From NCBI GenBank assembly GCA_002493395.1, contig DKYS01000062.1:1-9081 (forward strand): DNA of 9,081 bases, given 5' to 3'. The notes below the pieces were generated by a model. The model saw nothing but the letters and a program-made list of their open reading frames with translations. It did no database searches and had not been told where the DNA came from. The translations under genes and the position numbers were made by a program. Position 1 is the stretch's first letter. Each line of letters begins with the position of its first letter. The stretch is from Turicibacter sp. UBA7094 (lineage in GTDB: Bacteria > Bacillota_I > Bacilli_A > MOL361 > Turicibacteraceae). Below, in pieces: positions 6,224 to 9,081 of this stretch.

Positions 6224-7391
6224 GATGCATCATTTTAACTATGCCCTTAAAATGCTTCTAAAAGATAAAATGCTCATCTTTTGGACTTTCGCCTTTCCTA
6301 TTATCCTGGGAACTTTTTTTAACCTGGCTTTTTCGAATATCGAAAATAGCGAAAAATTAAAGGTCATTCCTATCGCTCTCGTTCAAGACGAAGAATTAAA
6401 GACGAATCCGATTTTCAAAACAGCCTTTGATGCTCTCAGCATGCCCGATAGCGAACACCAACTCTTTCAGACGCACTATACAACAGAAAAAAAGGCAAAA
6501 GAATTACTAGCCGAAGGCGAAATTATTGGCTATTTACAATTAAAAAATCAAACGCCTTCACTCACCTTTAATACCAACGGAATTAATGAAACAATCTTCC
6601 AATTTGTGACCGAAGAAATCACTCAAAAAAGCCACGTTATTCATCAGCTCATTGAAAAGGAAATGAGCAAACAACAGACCCTCGACATCAATCCCGAACA
6701 AATTTATGAGGACGTCTTAGCATTAGTCAATGAAGAACAGGTGATGTTAACAGACATTTCAAGTGAACATTTAAGCTACACTCAAATTGAATTCTATACG
6801 CTCATCGCTATGACATGCTTATATGGAGGCACATTAAGTATGATTGCCGTTAATCGTATCTTAGCGAATATGTCTGCGCAAGGAAAGCGGACGGCCATAT
6901 CCCCCACCAAAAAACAGACGCTCCTTTTGAGCCATTTACTCGCATGCTACCTCGTTCAACTCCTCGGCCTGGCGCTTTTGTTTTTGTATACCCGATTCGT
7001 GTTAAATGTTGATTATGGGAATCATATTGGGTTTATTCTTTTACTTGCATTGATTGGAAGTTTTTGTGGTCTTTCGTTAGGGATGGCCGTCGGCGTTCTA
7101 TTTAAAACAACTGAAAATGTCAAAATAGGAATCTTAATTTCCGTTACAATGCTTGGATGTTTCCTTTCAGGAATGATGGGAATTACCATGAAGTACCTCG
7201 TCGATACACGGCTTCCTCTTTTAAATCAGCTCAATCCCGCGAGTATGATTACAGATGGCTTTTATTCGTTGTATTACTATGAAACATTTGAGAGATATTG
7301 GGCTAACATTTTCCATTTATTACTCGTTTCTATTGTCCTCATCGGAGTCTCAATCTTTTGTTTAAGGAGGCAAAAATATGATTGTATTTAA
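6216..7391 (+). CDS. ABC-2 type exporter permease, first of two (LnrM-like)
   Basis: Integral membrane subunit of 391 residues with the ABC2_membrane_3 layout. One helix lies near the N-terminus (about 20-39), then a soluble, probably extracytoplasmic, region of ~150 residues (about 41-190), then five helices (about 192-214, 235-262, 270-296, 302-325, 362-383). The start is probably GTG 6216, which overlaps the ATPase stop by 8 bases and has AAGGAG (6206-6211) 4 bases upstream, a coupled arrangement. The alternative ATG 6225, just after the ATPase TAA, is 13 bases from that site and would trim three residues. It should pair with the second permease to form the channel. The two share architecture but their sequences are clearly different, as in heterodimeric exporters. 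Confidence 0.88.
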   Translation: MIKMHHFNYALKMLLKDKMLIFWTFAFPIILGTFFNLAFSNIENSEKLKVIPIALVQDEELKTNPIFKTAFDALSMPDSEHQLFQTHYTTEKKAKELLAEGEIIGYLQLKNQTPSLTFNTNGINETIFQFVTEEITQKSHVIHQLIEKEMSKQQTLDINPEQIYEDVLALVNEEQVMLTDISSEHLSYTQIEFYTLIAMTCLYGGTLSMIAVNRILANMSAQGKRTAISPTKKQTLLLSHLLACYLVQLLGLALLFLYTRFVLNVDYGNHIGFILLLALIGSFCGLSLGMAVGVLFKTTENVKIGILISVTMLGCFLSGMMGITMKYLVDTRLPLLNQLNPASMITDGFYSLYYYETFERYWANIFHLLLVSIVLIGVSIFCLRRQKYDCI

Positions 7392-8559
7392 AACTTATTG
7401 GAAAATTTTAAAAAAGAATCTCCCGCTGGTCATTCTTTATACTGTCCTATTGATTGGATTTGCAGCCTCAAACATCAAAACAAATGAAAAAAATCTTAAC
7501 TTCGTCGCCAATAAACCCGATGTCCTCCTTATTAATGACGATGAGGGGGGCGAGATTACCGATCATCTCATTGGGTATTTAAAGGAACATACCGAGTTAA
7601 GCCTGTCGACAGTCCCTGAGGAGGATCAGATAAATGATGCCCTATTTTATCGAGACATCAATTACGTCATCTATATTCCTAAAAATTATAGCCACGACTT
7701 TTTAGAAAGAAATGCCCCTGAAATAAAGGTAAAAAGTACGGGTGATTATCAGGCCTCTTTAGCAGAAATGATTTTATCCCGCTATCTCAACCTGGCCACG
7801 ATTTATCAAAAGACAGCACCAGATCCCCTTGAATTCATGCGCGCACTGGATCAAACACTCGCACAAACAGTTGAGATTCAAATGACTTCACCGTTAGATG
7901 TCAATCAGTTAACAAAAGCGACTTCTTATTATAATTTTGCTAGTTACAGTATTCTCGCCTGTCTGATTTTTATTGTGAGTTTAATTTTGAATCATTTTAA
8001 TCAACAAAATGTAAGAAAACGGCGTCTCATTAGCCAAATGAGTGATAAAAAACATAACCGATTCTTGCTCCTTGCTAATAGTTTATACGCCCTTACGATC
8101 TGGTTCGTATATGTTGCACTTAGTTTTCTTTTGGTTGGAGATATTATGTTTAGCCCTCACGGGGTCATTTATATCATAAATGCCCTCATGTTAACACTTT
8201 GTGCCACAAGTATCGCGTTTTTTATTGGAACGCTCGTCAAAAATCCAAACGCCATTAGTGGGATTGTAAATGTCATTGCTCTAGGTTCAAGCTTTTTATG
8301 CGGCGCCTTCGTTCCAATGGAGTGGCTACCTGAATCCGTTCTCACCATTGCCCATGCCATTCCAACCTTCTATTACATCAAAACAAATGAAATGTTAAAA
8401 ACACTGGAGTCGTTTCATCTGGATGCCTTAAAACCATTCCTCATGAATCAGCTCATTCTATTAGGTTTTACCGTCCTTTTTATGATTTTCACTCAAATCG
8501 TCTCAAAAAGAGACAAGAAAAATTGGATAATCCATTTAATAATAGGAACCTTCCAATAA
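7378..8559 (+). CDS. ABC-2 type exporter permease, second of two (LnrN-like)
   Basis: Integral membrane subunit of 393 residues with the same plan as its neighbour. An N-terminal helix (about 17-33) and a long outside region (about 35-186) precede five helices (about 187-206, 228-253, 262-286, 295-314, 357-375). The segment CGAFVPMEWLP (308-318) is a recognisable ABC-2 permease loop motif. ATG 7378 follows a near-perfect AAGGAGG (7364-7370) by 7 bases and lies inside the end of the previous gene (14-base overlap), so translation is coupled. Last gene of the operon, followed by a terminator. No signs of frameshift or truncation. Confidence 0.9.
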   Translation: MIVFKTYWKILKKNLPLVILYTVLLIGFAASNIKTNEKNLNFVANKPDVLLINDDEGGEITDHLIGYLKEHTELSLSTVPEEDQINDALFYRDINYVIYIPKNYSHDFLERNAPEIKVKSTGDYQASLAEMILSRYLNLATIYQKTAPDPLEFMRALDQTLAQTVEIQMTSPLDVNQLTKATSYYNFASYSILACLIFIVSLILNHFNQQNVRKRRLISQMSDKKHNRFLLLANSLYALTIWFVYVALSFLLVGDIMFSPHGVIYIINALMLTLCATSIAFFIGTLVKNPNAISGIVNVIALGSSFLCGAFVPMEWLPESVLTIAHAIPTFYYIKTNEMLKTLESFHLDALKPFLMNQLILLGFTVLFMIFTQIVSKRDKKNWIIHLIIGTFQ

Positions 8560-8597
8560 AAGGGCTTATCTAAAAAATCTATTTATCCACTTAACGC

Positions 8598-8639
8598 TTC
8601 CATCCTGTCTCCTTCATTGACAGAGATGGAATTTTTTTT
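8598..8639 (+). terminator. Terminator of the exporter operon
   Basis: TTCCATC (8598-8604) pairs with GATGGAA (8625-8631). A small internal loop separates this from an upper TGTC/GACA stem (8606-8609 with 8619-8622). Eight T's follow. It lies about 40 bases after the last stop codon. Confidence 0.88.
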
Positions 8640-8707
8640 GTTAGATATAGCCCCTTCTTCTCTCATTATTTTTTATCAGTAATATAACCTTTTTCTTTTT
8701 AATCCCC

Positions 8708-8737
8708 TAAAAAAAGGGAGCCAGTTTGGCTACCTTA
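8708..8737 (-). terminator. Terminator of the BceB-like permease gene
   Basis: On the minus strand AAGG-t-AGCCA (8736-8727) pairs with TGGCT-c-CCTT (8723-8714) around a 3-base loop, with one mismatch, followed by seven T's. It lies about 20 bases beyond the permease stop. With the terminator at 8598-8639 it keeps the two convergent transcripts apart. Confidence 0.9.
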
Positions 8738-8754
8738 GTTAAATGATTCATGAT

Positions 8755-9081
8755 TTAAAGAGAGGATTTCTTAATGCCAATGAGGCGTTTAAACGTTTGA
8801 ATTGAGCAGATGCATAAGAAAGTAAAAATAACAAGACAAATCATAACGGCAATAAAGAAAGTTGGCGTTAAATCCGCGGTCATTAAATCCCCTAAAGCAG
8901 AAATCGCAAAATAACTATGCAAAATACCAACTCCTAGCGGAATCAAATAAAAGAGGACGACTTCACGTACGATCGCTCGCCCTAACTCTGACGACCGTAC
9001 TCCAATTTTCAATAAAACCTGATACTTTTCCTTATCCTCTGATCCATCATGATAGAGTTTCATATAAATAATACTTCCCGT
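8755..9081 (-). CDS. BceB-like FtsX-family ABC transporter permease, C-terminal part
   Basis: The frame is open through the right edge (first codons TGSIIYMKLY), so this is the last 108 residues of a longer protein; BceB-type permeases are usually over 600. The stretch SEDKEKYQVLLKIGV followed by a basic helix and REVVLFYLIPLGVGILHSYF is characteristic of the C-terminal FtsX domain of BceB/YtsD permeases, which sense and remove peptide antibiotics that bind lipid II cycle intermediates. Two membrane segments are visible (about 39-63 and 74-95). The partner ATPase (BceA) and any histidine kinase/regulator pair would lie upstream of this gene, beyond the window. The ATG at 9063 is internal, not the start. 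The substrate cannot be told from this fragment. Confidence 0.82.
   Translation of the reverse strand, partial: TGSIIYMKLYHDGSEDKEKYQVLLKIGVRSSELGRAIVREVVLFYLIPLGVGILHSYFAISALGDLMTADLTPTFFIAVMICLVIFTFLCICSIQTFKRLIGIKKSSL

Noticed and set aside
8862..9071. 69-codon forward ORF at the right edge
   Set aside because: It is antisense to the clear BceB-like permease frame and has no independent support.
1..9081. CRISPR arrays, tRNA or rRNA genes, insertion sequences with transposase
   Set aside because: No regularly spaced direct repeats, no tRNA-like cloverleaf or rRNA sequence recognised, and no transposase motif in any frame.

Overview
The window looks like chromosomal DNA from a low-GC Gram-positive bacterium (Firmicutes, Bacilli-like). 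The signs are AT-rich spacers, strong AGGAGG-type ribosome binding sites, extended -10 promoters (TGnTATAAT), U-tract terminators after almost every transcript, and close matches to the Bacilli families RNase J1, KtrA, YlmD/PgeF, LnrLMN-like and BceB-like. The closeness of RNase J1 and the long non-coding spacers would fit Turicibacter or a related gut Firmicute. That genus guess is inference from general resemblance, not a demonstrated identity.

Layout from left to right. Positions 1-38 may hold the first codons of a leftward gene cut by the window edge. Next come tandem promoter candidates and a roughly 120-base leader, then rnjA (303-1997, +) with its terminator. A 330-base spacer without genes (about 2041-2370) holds a long-range inverted repeat enclosing two compact hairpins, and ends at a bidirectional terminator. 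Two separately terminated leftward genes follow: a small lipoprotein of unknown function (2407-3018) and ktrA, a potassium-channel regulatory subunit (3191-3859). A rightward single gene of the PgeF/YlmD family (4046-4867) has its own promoter and terminator. After a second non-coding spacer (4896-5270) comes a tightly coupled three-gene operon (5285-8559, +) for an ABC-2 exporter: one ATPase and two different six-helix permeases. The right edge holds the C-terminus of a leftward BceB-like FtsX permease (8755-9081), which converges on the exporter operon with separate terminators between them.

The genes do not form a single pathway. RNase J1 serves RNA decay and maturation, KtrA serves potassium and osmotic homeostasis, and PgeF-type enzymes serve nucleoside or peptidoglycan quality control. 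The right third carries two membrane ABC systems whose relatives protect against membrane- or wall-active antimicrobials. No two-component regulator for either is visible here. I found no convincing new multi-gene system. The best candidates for something undescribed are the structured non-coding element at 2076-2285, the regulator-less exporter operon with its unexplained upstream spacer, and the orphan lipoprotein.
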